Origin: Pilaira anomala
Lineage: Eukaryota; Mucoromycota; Mucoromycetes; Mucorales; Mucoraceae
Length of the DNA stretch: 33,113 nt
Reading direction: 5' to 3'
Assembly: GCA_025716855.1 (NCBI GenBank)
Contig: JAIXMQ010000137.1
Span: 1-33,113, forward strand
The notes below the pieces were generated by a model. That model searched no databases. It was not told the DNA's origin and was given only the letters and a program-made list of their open reading frames with translations. Both the position numbers and the translations under genes were made by a program. Positions 10,172-19,938 of this stretch are shown here, piece by piece; positions within the stretch are counted from its first letter, which is position 1, and every line of letters starts with the position of its first letter.

Positions 10172-12579
10172 AATAATAATCGTCTTTTATATATCCTGAA
10201 TATCCTGATGATTGTGTTTGAAAAGGACCATCTTTTTGATGGGTTAAACGAATCTATACCCAACTCTTCTGCTTTCGAATATAAACGTTCTACTCATTCG
10301 AATTGACCATAAATAATCTTGGATCCTGTCTATCCGACTGGATAACAATCTATGTCCCTGATCAGTTGTACCTTGTAATTATATTACAGGGTTAAATATC
10401 GATCTGGGATCCATTGCTACAGATTTCATTGGTATATGCTTTTACTTGAATTGACATAAGAACTATTTTTATTGTACGACCCGATCAATCCTATTTGATC
10501 TGTTTGTATTGAATTATATTTTCCCCTTTTTGGGATTAAATTGATAGTTGTTGGAATATTATTATTCCAAAGGTGTTATTCTTTTTTATTTTTTGTTTCG
10601 GTATACGGGTAATATAATATCATTTATTATTAATACATGAATAATGTATTTTTGCTGGTAATAGCCGTTCTTATCCCAACACAAGGTAGCTAATCTTGTA
10701 TCGAGACTATTAACAGTGAATATCTCTTATTCTATTTATTAATATATAAATTGAGGTTTTTTGTTTTATGTTTTCTTATTTAATCCCAATTTATTTTTAT
10801 TGTTTGCTTTTGGTTTATTTTACCAGCAAACATATTTGAAGTCAATTGTATCTGCATTTAAATATAGAGTATTTCCTTTAGGTCCAAGATATTGATAATG
10901 ATATACAATGTGAAAAATGTATATTAATATCTATTATGTACGTTTAATTTACAATTGCCTCTTTTAGCAGGTTGTCCACCTTGAGTTTCCCTGCTTAAAT
11001 TTTATTTTGTGCCACAAGAACAGGACCTACGTCAGCCTTTTTTTTTATTATGGTAGCTTCCTCTTTGGGTAGCTGCCTTATATAGTAATTCGTTAAAATA
11101 AAATCTTATGTAAGCTACCTATAACCACTGAGAGATATAATGTACATATAAAAAAAAGTTTATATTGTTCTTTTTCTTTTTTTTTTTTTGAATAAACTTT
11201 TTAAAGAGATTCAGATAACACTTAACAAGTGCACACAGAATACCTGATGCTCATTTTGGCTATGTATCATTTAAATCCTTTTAACTTTACACTATACCAC
11301 TTTTTATTTGTATGCTTTTTTATTTATTTTTTACTGATATTTAGTATCCTAATTTTTTATTTTTAATAAATTGAAATATCATGTAAAAAAAAATTAACTT
11401 ATTTTTAAAATCTCTGATATAGACATCTTCTTGAGTTAAAAAGACACTCATAAAAACAAAGTCGTAACGATGTTCCAGATTTAAATCAAATTTAACTATT
11501 GTCATACGCTCCTTTCGTTATTAAAATTAATTTGATTTTCAAATGTAAACAGTTACTAATTACACATCTCTTTTGAAGCCATTAATAGTTTTAATTCAGA
11601 TATGGATTGCTTTATTCTACGTTAATTCATCCCATTTTACTTTTCCATATCTTATATAACATAGATTATATTTATATACATATATATATATAATCTGAAG
11701 AAATTTTTTGTTAACACAAGATAATACTATTTTTGTAGCCATATATCAAGTAACTTGACAATATATTATGAAATGTAAATAAAAAAGCAAATCATTATCT
11801 AATTCTACCCGGACACTACGTAGATAAATTTGTGTGTAATATTTCTACCTACTACATTATATTCAAAATAATTTATACAAAATATAGCCAATAATCAAAT
11901 ATACAATAATCAAAAAATCTGTTTCCTGCAAGTATTATTATATTTCAAAAAAAGAAAATAGATAAAAAAGAGGAAGACAAAAAAAAAAAAGAATCTACAA
12001 CATGACCCTTTCAAACTGGAAGCATGTATAAGAAACCTATTCGGTTCATTATATAATTTGGCTAATGTAAAATTACATTATACAGAAATATAATATATGA
12101 TATATTTATTTATCAGGAGCTGTAAGTAATAATATATTTATTTGATATGTACCAATTTTAAGGATGAATCAAATCTAATTCATAAGAGAATTTATATATT
12201 GAAGTAAATGTTTAGCGACAAGACTAAGCATTTAAACGGATTATAACAGTTAAATAACGACGTACCAAAAATTATGTATAACATATGGCTTAAACTATTG
12301 TTAAATGAGAGTCCGTTTGCTAGCTACTATAACAATAACAAGTGATTCCCGCTATAAATAAAAATTAACAAGATCTAATGAGGGATCAGGCTTATTGATA
12401 AACTATACTCAAACAGCCTTATAACATGAAGTGTTTATGCTACAGTAATCCTCCTTTTTCTTTAAATTTATATCCACTGAATTAAATGGTACCCTTGATA
12501 CATTTAAGATGTATGAATCATTTATACATAATCGTAAGTATTTTTTATTGCTTTACTTTAAAGCCAAGTTTCTAAAATA
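10172..12579. other. 2.4-kb non-coding AT-rich stretch
   Basis: No open frame with protein character and no tRNA-like fold was recognised here. The one structural candidate is the LTR-like segment at 10549-10681. The rest is AT-rich, with long A/T runs and a TATA microsatellite near 11680. Confidence 0.5.
10549..10681. repeat. Possible Copia-type LTR relict
   Basis: The segment begins TGTTGGAATATTATT and ends TTATCCCAACA, giving the TG...CA ends and 6-bp terminal inverted repeat (TGTTGG/CCAACA) expected of LTRs; TGTTGGAATA starts are common in Ty1/Copia elements. Three bases beyond is GGTAGC, reminiscent of a primer binding site. Flanking 5-mers (ATAGT and CAAGG) do not match, and no second copy or retrotransposon coding is seen, so this is tentative. 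Confidence 0.3.
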
Positions 12580-12727
12580 CAGTGCTTCCACTCTCAAATC
12601 GAACATTTTTTGAACTTCGTGGTACATTTCTCGAAAATAAAATGGAGTATTCAATCAACTAAATTCGAACATAGTTTGAACTTAATTTGGAACACTTCTC
12701 AAACTTCAATTAGAACACATGAAACCC

Positions 12728-12859
12728 CAACCGGGCATTTTCACTGCTTAATTATTTTATTTATTTTTTCAACCGGTCCATTTCACTGCTTAAAAAAAAA
12801 AAATTCAACCGGTCCATTTTACTGCTTAAAAAAAAAAAAAATTTCAACCGGTCCATTTA
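12728..12859 (+). repeat. Left-arm ACCGGT tandem units
   Basis: Four units of the form CAACCGGTCCATTTCACTGC followed by TTA and an A-run start near 12728, 12770, 12806 and 12845. The outermost has CCGGGCATTTT instead, and the innermost is truncated. They are inverted relative to the right arm. Confidence 0.85.
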
Positions 12860-13163
12860 GAAGTCAATGAATTTTTGAAGTTGCTTTCTAGCCTCACATT
12901 TACCAAGTATGATATTTTTCTTATTATTTGTATTTTTGCAGGGTATAACTTCAGTTAATTCTTCTTTAGTTTTGTACAATTTGTACAAAGCTGGTGCGCC
13001 AAATACACGATTGGTTGCAAACGAGCATGGGTTCATATGGATTGTTAACGTAGCAGAGAGTAACATCGGGTGATGTCTCCACATTGAGAAGACAAACTTT
13101 AACATTTTCCTCATTGTATTGTTTACAGTAAAAAATGCAACTGGCTTCTTCTTTAGAAATCAT
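12857..13163 (-). CDS. Small ORF carried inside the non-autonomous element
   Basis: On the minus strand a frame starts MISKEEASCIFYCKQYN at 13163 and remains protein-like through NNPYEPMLVCNQ. The overlapping +1 frame then looks protein-like from VFGAPALYKLYKTK to the end QKFIDF and a stop at 12857. A one-base length change near 13005-13020 would link them into a product of about 103 residues. The stop directly abuts the first ACCGGT unit, and the start lies 30 bp inside the other arm, so the ORF fills the interior. I recognise no family. It could be a captured host fragment or an accessory gene of the element. Confidence 0.4.
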
Positions 13164-13190
13164 TTTTAGTAATGAAATAGAAAATTCTCT

Positions 13191-13416
13191 AAGCAGTGAA
13201 ATGGACCGGTTGGTTTTTTTTTTTTTTTTTTAAACAGTGAAATGGACCGGTTGAATTTTTTTTTTTTTCTAAGCAGTGAAATGAACCGGTTGTTTTTTTT
13301 TTTTTTTTTTAAGCAGTGAAATGGACCGGTTGGTTTTTTTTTTTTTTTTTAAGCAGTGAAATGGACCGGTTGAAAAAATAAATAAAATAATTAAGCAGTG
13401 AAAATGCCCGGTTGTT
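13191..13416 (-). repeat. Right-arm ACCGGT tandem units, 40-bp period
   Basis: Six units containing AAGCAGTGAAATGGACCGGT start near 13191, 13231, 13271, 13311, 13351 and 13393, so the spacing is a regular 40 bp. Units are separated by T-runs of about 14-19. ACCGGT is itself palindromic. Confidence 0.85.
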
Positions 13417-13550
13417 CTAATTGAAGTTTGAGAAGTGTTTCAAATTAAGTTCAAACTATGTTCGAATTTAATTGATTGAATACTCCATTTTATTTTCGAG
13501 AAATGTACTACGAAGTTCAAAAAATGTTCGATTTGAGAGTGGAAGCACTG

Positions 13551-14009
13551 TAACAAGACAGCGGTAGTAAATAAAAATTATACCTGCTGAAGATTCAAAG
13601 CGAGTAAATTTTTCATAAAATAATATAACATTAAGCTTTATAGGTAGGGCCCAATTTTTTCTTTTTTTTTCCAGCAACGTGTTTTTAAAGACGATACATA
13701 ATAAATTCAAGAATTATGGGACTCAAACTTGTATACTTGTAATAAGTACCTATGTTCTCTTGGTAAAACTTACGGCAAGAATATATATATGTGAATTACG
13801 TACATGAATATACATATCATCTCGAATAAGCAAGCTTTATGTGTTTGGTTATGTCTTAATCAAACGTTTTCTGGTACTCATAGTTTGATTAAATAGAGCA
13901 TAACTAACCCCCATTGAACATTTACTCGTATGATTAAAAGACTTGAAATGTATACCCATTGTGACTTTAATGAATGAGCGTATTTAAATGTTAATATTTT
14001 TTGTTATCA

Positions 14010-14040
<31 letters not shown>

Positions 14041-14990
14041 AGCTCTTTATTACATAAGTGTAAATGGCTAACTTTTTAAGTAAAAAAAATTGTTCTTTTT
14101 TGCTTTTACCTATAAAATCGTAATAATTTTTAACAATAAATAGATGTGACATATCTTAATGAATATAATGTGTTGAAGATTGGGTGCTGTAATACAAAAT
14201 TAAAATAGCTACAAATAAAGTTTTAGTCTTATTTGTTATTATTACCTGATAAATATCTTGACTCTATAAATCAGCAATAGCACCAAGTACAAAAAAAAAA
14301 GATTCGAATAAACTGAATTGAACAATATTAAAGAAGAATTCCTTTAAAACAATAAAAAATGCTATAGTTTTCAGTTGTGATAACACGATTGATGCGATCA
14401 CTTAATACATGTGAAAGTCTTTGTTTATGTTTTAAAATATTTTTGGCTTAGGGTTGTGTTGCAGTACCGCTCACAATACTGTGGAACCCAAAAGAAAATA
14501 CATGTTTTTTTTCAGACGTGTTAAAACTATCGTGTCAATAGATTCTAAAATCGGTTTTAATACAACACTACTATTTCTTTTTGACATGTGTATTTGCTTT
14601 AGTTCAATAAAAATAAAAGATCCGAGAAATGGGATTGGAAATGAGTCTAATAAATCTATTGTGTAATCAAATGTAAAATTAACTAGGGTAACTAAAAAAA
14701 GAAGAAACAGATTAGTTTTTCCTCTTTTTCCTCTTTTTTTTTATTTCCTATATTCCACCTATTATAATTGTTTATCATCCATATATATTACATGCATGAT
14801 ATATTTAATTTGAGCTTTCATATATTTCTTTTGCTTGTAATCAAAACATATGTTACTAATCATGGGAACCGCGTAATAATCAGGTACCGTGTAACAAACA
14901 TGAAAAAAAAATGCATGTCGTTTTCTGATACCAAGTTTCCTTTTTTTATTTCGTTTCTTTCTTATTGCACCAATTACAAAAAAAAAATGA
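13551..14990. other. Non-coding AT-rich interval
   Basis: No protein-like frame or RNA gene is recognisable. It includes an A-run of about 27 at 14013-14039. The right end may include the promoter or first exon of the unknown gene beginning near 15.0 kb. Confidence 0.45.
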
Positions 14991-15011
14991 GATCAATCTG
15001 TTCAACTTTCA

Positions 15012-16640
15012 TTGGATTATGTTTCCCTCACACTATTGAATTTGAAACAAGAGGTACAGAAGAATATTGTTACTTCATGCTTTATGAAATGCATCAAGGG
15101 TGGGTCCAAAATAAAATACATTATTGCTTTATTAAAACTATACAACTCAAACATTTTTTTAAATAATGCTGCTAGACGTTATTCTGTAAAAGTAATTGCA
15201 AAAAAAGAAATGGTCTTGAAAGCCCTTAACGACTATAGACCAGTTTATTCTGGGGATATGCAAGATCAACAACAACCTTTAATGATTTGTGTAACTGGAC
15301 CTATGGAACAAATAAGATTGGATTTTGACTACCATGGTTTTGCTGTTAGTGAGAAGTTTCATATCGAACCACTTAATTTATCAGTAATTCCATGTAATCC
15401 ATACATAGCTGAAACTTTGAAGGATTTAGCACACCCACAAACTGCCCCTCAGCAATTTACTGGTAATGGATATGCTTTATTCGATTATGTTGTTATTCTT
15501 GACATGAATCATACTGGGCCTGTGTCTCATCTAGAACGTGCAAGAGAACGAGAAAACGAGGAAATGCGAGATGATAATAATGAAAATGGTAAGTGACAGA
15601 TAGAGTGTGGGATTTGTTAAACAAAAAAAAAGACATCAGGTTTCATATTAATATTTTGTATAATTTAATATTTAGGTAACAATGATGGTAATCCACAGGT
15701 AGAAATTAATTTGCCTGGTGACGATGAATTAATTGGTGACCCTGTTACTACAATTAATAATGATACCACTAGCATACCAATTCGACAGAATGATGAAGAT
15801 CCCGAGGATTTTATAAATGATTTGTTTAATGCCACAGTAAATACAAGAGATGTTGATGAATTTGAAGGAACAACAGCATATTCTAATGAAGCATTAATTA
15901 ATAATAGCATTAGAGAACAAACAGCTAATGTCAATCCTTACGATGATCTTGATCCTGATGTTAATATTAATATTCGTCGTCATTGTATTATTACTCAAGA
16001 TGAAGATTAAGATGATAACATGGATAATTTATTTCCTGATGAAGACAATGATACAAACCCAATGTTTTCTAACGAACTTCATCAAAATAATGAAAACAAT
16101 TCAACTTTTTTTGAAAAGTTTGGATCCTCATCACCAGTAATGGAACCAATGATTGATACCTGTCGTACTACAGACTCGTTTATGACACCGGATTTAAATG
16201 ATTTTAATCCACCACCTTCTAGATCACCTTCTGTTACTTTCATTAGAGAGGAATTCCCACCATCCTCCTCTGCACAATTGAATGATGGTGTACCAGGCGG
16301 ATCAAACTCGCCCTTTTCTTTAAAAAGAAATGCTAGCTTTATGGATCTTGATATCAGTGATGAGGAAAGAAATGAGCCCGTGGAACTGGTAAGTTATATA
16401 TTTATTACACAAGTTTTATATAATTGATATTTTATCCTTTTTTTAAAAAAATATATATATATATAGGTTATAAACAAGAATACCAAAGATATATTTGTTG
16501 GTGGTAGTAAAAGACATGGGAGCTCCAAAAAAACTAAACCAAACAAGAGTAATCAAAAAAGAATGGATCAATTTATTCTTAGATTTGATAATTCCAACGG
16601 TAAAAACAATAAAGGAAAAGGAAAAGAAAAGGAGAAATAA
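15012..16640 (+). CDS. Unknown gene A: globular N-part, acidic Asn-rich tail
   Basis: Three exons are readable: about 15012-15588, 15676-16388 and 16467-16640, with introns 15589-15675 (87 nt) and 16389-16466 (78 nt), both GTAAGT/TAG and in phase. The first exon lacks a convincing ATG, so the true start or an upstream exon is missing; an acceptor near 15058 (TACAG) is one option. The N-terminal half looks globular (CVTGPMEQIRLDFDYHGF). From about 15540 the protein is rich in D, E and N, then basic and Lys-rich at the end. An in-frame TAA at 16008-16010 interrupts the acidic part; the same frame continues for another 126 codons with unchanged composition. Near the C-terminus QKRMDQFI resembles a PCNA-binding PIP box but lacks its second aromatic residue. 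I recognise no family. It lies between transposons, so it could be element-borne. Confidence 0.55.
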
Positions 16641-17077
16641 AACGAATATAAAAGCCATGGTTAAAGGAATGTATATACCATCATCTAATGTTTAAATGAC
16701 ATATAACTTGAAAAAATGAAGAAGTGCTAAATACCACTTTTATATATATATATACATTTATTATATTACTATTTTAAATTACAATAAAAAATGAATCAGT
16801 TCAAATTACCATGTAAGCCTTAATCCATTAGCCTTTACGAGGCAGCCTTTAGCCTTTAGCCTTTATCATTTAGCCCTTATCCTTTAGCCCCTAATCTTGA
16901 CCGTTTTAACTTAATATATGTACAAAATTTTATAATAAGTTCAACCACATGTTAGTGAGAATACAAATAATTAAAAAAAATATATATTTATATGAAAAAA
17001 AAAAGATAGTTGCAAAAAAAAAAGATACAAAAAAAAAAAAAAAAGGACGTGGTAATAAAAAAAAAGGAAATGGTAAC

Positions 17078-17108
<31 letters not shown>

Positions 17109-17371
17109 TAAAAAAAAGATGGTAAAAAATATAACGAACAACTAATCCGTCATCAGGTTATCACCCTCAGCACGAGAGACAGACACGCGAAACAAAATGG
17201 ATCAAAAGGAAATACCGGAAACAAGGTTTTCAGCTCATACCTCCAAGAAAATGGTTCTTGGAATATTTTCATTATATCTGGCCACCGTAAGGCGACCAGA
17301 AGCAAGAACCTCAGCCGTTGGTCTGAGACCTGAAGAACGCAGGTTCAATACCGGTCCTCAAAATGGCAATA
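16641..17371. other. Non-coding interval with simple repeats
   Basis: Holds a run of TTTAGCC-type units (16820-16890), then poly(A)-rich DNA (16970-17115) with A-runs up to about 30. The sequence at 17150-17370 is less AT-rich and lies just beyond the stop of unknown gene B; it may be its 3' UTR. Confidence 0.5.
16820..16895. repeat. Degenerate TTTAGCC short tandem repeat
   Basis: About eight units of the type TTAGCCTTT / TTAGCCCTT, ending CCCCTAATC. It resembles the common fungal telomere complement (CCCTAA) only loosely. Confidence 0.6.
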
Positions 17372-18024
17372 TCAGGGAATTTCCGTAATAATGGTACGTT
17401 GTTCTATAAAAAAATTAATAATAATTAGTGTTTGAATAAAAATTGTTACAAAAAAAAAAATACATACGCAAAGTATCAAACATATTTTGCAACTGGCGGG
17501 CAAAATTCTCTTTGAACACTCTACGAGGGTTCACCTTGGTTTCGTCCTCCCAGTTCTCAAAAACATACTTGTAAAGTATGAATTTGAGCTTGAGAGGCTC
17601 ATTGGATGTTCCTACATCCTCTTCAACCATCCTGGCAGCCGTTCTACGGACGGAACCATCATCCTCTTGTCTAAAGATTGGCCTGATACGGCGAAGACCA
17701 ACACGAACAGAAGCAAAAGCTCTGTTCGAATCATCGAACGTGTAGGCTGAAATGCCTAGCTGACCTAATATATTATGTTTGCACGATTTATTAATTTGTA
17801 CTTGATTTATATAAATAAAAACATATTTCCTTACCAGTGATATTGTGAACTGATCCAGATAAACCAAATCGCACAAGATAGTAAATGAGTCGAAGACCCA
17901 CAGCATAAATCTTGAGATTCACACCTGAATCCGAAGCACGGACTTCTGCCCTAATAGAGCGAGCGTTCACAGTAATAATCACATTACCTGTGATATGGCA
18001 CGAGTCAGAGTTCATAGTGAGCAT
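17372..18024 (-). CDS. Unknown gene B, three exons, 172 aa
   Basis: Exons 18024-17835, 17764-17468 and 17403-17372 join in phase (519 nt including the stop). Introns are 70 nt (17765-17834, GTAAGG/TAG) and 64 nt (17404-17467, GTATGT/TAG). The start MLTMNSDSCHIT is the first ATG. The protein reads VIITVNARSIRAEVR ... GLRLIYYLVRFGLSGSV in exon 1, and LGISAYTFDDSNRAF, ASVRVGLRRIRPIF, and a charged helical-looking C-terminal half in exon 2. Exon 3 adds only QRTIITEIP. There is no signal peptide or obvious membrane segment. I do not recognise the family. All splice phases agree and there is no stop or frame break, unlike the neighbouring transposon genes, so this is a good candidate for a working gene. 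It ends about 320 bp before the Helitron start, on the opposite strand. Confidence 0.6.
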
Positions 18025-18345
18025 ATTAAAATGTTCGCAAAAATAAAAGTTTAATGTTAAACAAAGAAGTGTTCAAAATCGAATTTTCCAAATACTTTAT
18101 ATCAGTGAGATGTTGTACAAGCGTTACTGTGTATTACATTCCCACATTGTTAGTGTATTGAATAGAAAAAAATAATCTACAAAAAAAAAAAATCATATGT
18201 ATACACATCATGGTTATTATAACAAAAATGTTGATGAATGAAACGTTGCAAAATAAAAAAAATAGCTATAAATTCAACAAAAATGGCTGAAACTATTTCA
18301 ACATTATTCAAGAAATAAATTAATTACCAAATTATTAATTAAAAC
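18025..18345. promoter_or_regulatory. Shared upstream region of gene B and the Helitron gene
   Basis: A 321-bp AT-rich gap separates two genes transcribed away from each other, so promoters for both should lie here. No specific motif could be assigned. Confidence 0.3.
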
Positions 18346-18603
18346 ATGTCAAGACAAACTGATATCTTTCGCTACTGTAATGTAACTGCTCCAACTGGAA
18401 GAAATCGTCAAGTCAGAAGTCATTTGAGGCTCACTGAAGACCAAAAGGCTGATGTTAGAACTTTCAGAGCATTCAACAATGAAATAGCCAACGGCCATTG
18501 TACTCTTTGTATGCGAGTGCTTTATCCTGAAGAACAGCACTACAGATCTTTAACCCAAGAATGGATCATTTGTGACTCCTGGAATAATGTAAATCCTATT
18601 GTA
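18346..18603 (+). pseudogene. Helitron lineage 2, N-terminal exon (left of the Tc1 insertion)
   Basis: Starts MSRQTDIFRYCNVTAPTGRN, then CTLCMRVLYPEEQHY, and runs in frame to NNVNPIV at 18603. Here the Tc1 element enters at a TA. The same frame resumes after the element with HADGKYMVCAFHLKN at 19939. The translated continuation beyond 18603 belongs to the Tc1 terminus and is not part of this protein. This segment is the Cys-containing N-terminal region that precedes the Rep domain in Helitron proteins. Confidence 0.8.
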
Positions 18604-18637
18604 CAGAGGCCGAGGAAAATAAATGAGAAACATTTTT
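18604..18637 (+). repeat. Left terminal inverted repeat of the Tc1 element
   Basis: CAGAGGCCGAGG followed by AAAATAAATGAGAAACATTTT; an exact inverse copy ends the element at 19936. Confidence 0.95.
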
Positions 18638-18805
18638 TTTTAAAGAAAAAAAAAGGCAGTTTCTGTGTTTATAATTCATTGCCTTAGAAAACAATGCAAC
18701 AACTATACCTCCAAGTCAATAAAAATAAAGATATGCTTTATAGCTTTCAATTGATGTAAAAAAAAAAAAGAAAAATTTGAAATTGAATAAAATTTAATTG
18801 AAGGA

Positions 18806-19813
18806 TTAATAACGGGTGCTTTTTCCTTTATTTTTTTTTAAAGTAACAACTCGTGCAGGCATTGTATCAACCAAACGGTTAATAGTCTCCATAGGGATGT
18901 TCTCCCATGCTTTCTTAATATTTTTTGTCAGATTAATGGCCGTATCAGATGGCTTATGAAGTTTCTGTACTTCATTCTTCATAATCGCCCAAAGATTCTC
19001 AATAGGATTCATGTCGGGTGATTGGGCAGGCCATATTATTTTCTGCAACTTATGGTCTTCTCTCCAATTCTGCGATTTCTTGGCCTTGTGAATTGGAGCA
19101 CCATCCTCCATAAGAAGAGGATCCATAAATTCACCCAAAAACCCGAGTAAAGGACCATCATATACTTGGTCAACAAAATCAGTGGCTGTCCGCTTTGCCT
19201 TGTCCAAAACTACCAACGGGGACTTCTTACCATAGGCTATCGCACCCCATACCATTACTGACGTTCTCCCACTTTTAAATGTTGAGCCTGTGCACTCAGG
19301 TTCAAACTCTTCATTCGCTCTACGCCATACACGAAGTTGGCGGCTTGTACCGCCCAACTCAAAGGTCGACTCATCAGTCCAAATTACTCGTTTCCATTCT
19401 TCAAGATTCCATTTAATATGGTCTTTAGCAAAAATCATCCTATTAACTACATGTCTGGGCATCAAGAAAGGCTTCATACGCGCCACTCTGTTGTTAAACT
19501 TCTCCTCCTTCAGTATCTTGCGAATAGTACAAGGGTGAGCATTGATGTTACATCCATTACTAATTTCACGAAGAGTTGCTCTTCTGTTTTTCGTTGCATA
19601 GCTTACCACAGACCTCTTATCTCTTACTGAAAACTTTGGAGGACGTCCTCTTGTTTCCTTGGTAGCTACTGGATCTTTTGTATATCCAGCCTTGAGTACT
19701 CGGTATACTGTTTTGAGGGGAACCTCCGCTTTAACTGCAATATCCTTGGGCTTCATTCCTCCCTCGCGCAATCCATTAATATAGGATTTATGGCTAGCTG
19801 TTAAATGAGTCAT
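18806..19813 (-). CDS. Tc1 family DD34E transposase, intact
   Basis: Cut-and-paste transposase of 335 residues, the usual Tc1 length. The N-terminus (MTHLTASHKSYINGLREG) begins a paired-like helix-turn-helix pair: KPKDIAVKAEVPLKTVYRVL at residues 21-40 and a second around residues 80-110, with the basic GRPPKFS linker (AT-hook-like GRPP) between. The catalytic triad is complete: VIWTDESTFEL (D1), LLMEDGAPIHK (D2) and SPDMNPIENLW (E), with 34 residues between D2 and E. The frame has no stop or shift and lies wholly between the terminal repeats. The first ATG is 123 bp inside the right terminus. Nothing in the ORF suggests inactivation, but activity is inferred and not shown. Confidence 0.95.
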   Translation of the reverse strand: MTHLTASHKSYINGLREGGMKPKDIAVKAEVPLKTVYRVLKAGYTKDPVATKETRGRPPKFSVRDKRSVVSYATKNRRATLREISNGCNINAHPCTIRKILKEEKFNNRVARMKPFLMPRHVVNRMIFAKDHIKWNLEEWKRVIWTDESTFELGGTSRQLRVWRRANEEFEPECTGSTFKSGRTSVMVWGAIAYGKKSPLVVLDKAKRTATDFVDQVYDGPLLGFLGEFMDPLLMEDGAPIHKAKKSQNWREDHKLQKIIWPAQSPDMNPIENLWAIMKNEVQKLHKPSDTAINLTKNIKKAWENIPMETINRLVDTMPARVVTLKKNKGKSTRY

Positions 19814-19902
19814 AGTTATAATATAATGTAATTTTATTATATGGAAAGTGACATAAGATATAAAAGTATATGATCCTTATATAATATTTTTTTCGGGTTT
19901 TT

Positions 19903-19936
19903 AAAAATGTTTCTCATTTATTTTCCTCGGCCTCTG
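19903..19936 (-). repeat. Right terminal inverted repeat of the Tc1 element
   Basis: Inverse of 18604-18637; followed by the duplicated TA. Confidence 0.95.
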
Positions 19937-19938
19937 TA

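Larger units (their letters stand above)
12580..13550. mobile_element. Non-autonomous TA-flanked element with long inverted termini
   Basis: Begins CAGTGCTTCCACTCTCAAAT after TA (12578-12579) and ends with the inverse at 13550 before TA (13551-13552). The inverted termini match for about 190 bp with only a few differences and an 11-bp indel, so the element is young. Each arm then continues into tandem units containing CAACCGGTCCATTTCACTGC plus a poly(A) run: four on the left and six on the right, in opposite orientation. The middle holds one small minus-strand ORF. At 971 bp it has no transposase; terminal bases and TA target resemble those of the 3.5-kb transposon at 5757. Confidence 0.9.
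18604..19936 (-). mobile_element. Complete Tc1-type element inserted in the Helitron gene
   Basis: The element is 1333 bp. It begins CAGAGGCCGAGGAAAATAAA at 18604 and ends with the exact inverse at 19936. The inverted termini match over about 34 bp without mismatch apart from the length of a following T-run. TA is present on both sides (18602-18603 and 19937-19938). One intact transposase ORF fills the interior. Matching ends plus an intact ORF indicate a recent, possibly active, insertion. Confidence 0.96.

Noticed and set aside
13191..13416. CRISPR-like array (regular 40-bp spacing of a conserved unit)
   Set aside because: The spacers are only poly(T), the array is mirrored on the other arm of a transposon, and the genome is eukaryotic. 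These are transposon subterminal repeats.
14768..15166. Plus-strand open frame of about 130 codons overlapping the start of unknown gene A
   Set aside because: Its composition is not protein-like and the overlapping frame continues into the spliced, conserved-looking exon of gene A.
17290..17362. tRNA-like boxes (GCCGTTGGTCTGAG and GGTTCAATACC)
   Set aside because: The spacing between the A-box-like and B-box-like segments is far too short, the T-stem has a mismatch and no acceptor stem could be formed. At most a tRNA-derived relict.
18604..18687. Continuation of the Helitron N-terminal frame beyond 18603
   Set aside because: These codons lie in the Tc1 left terminus and its interior; the true continuation is at 19939.
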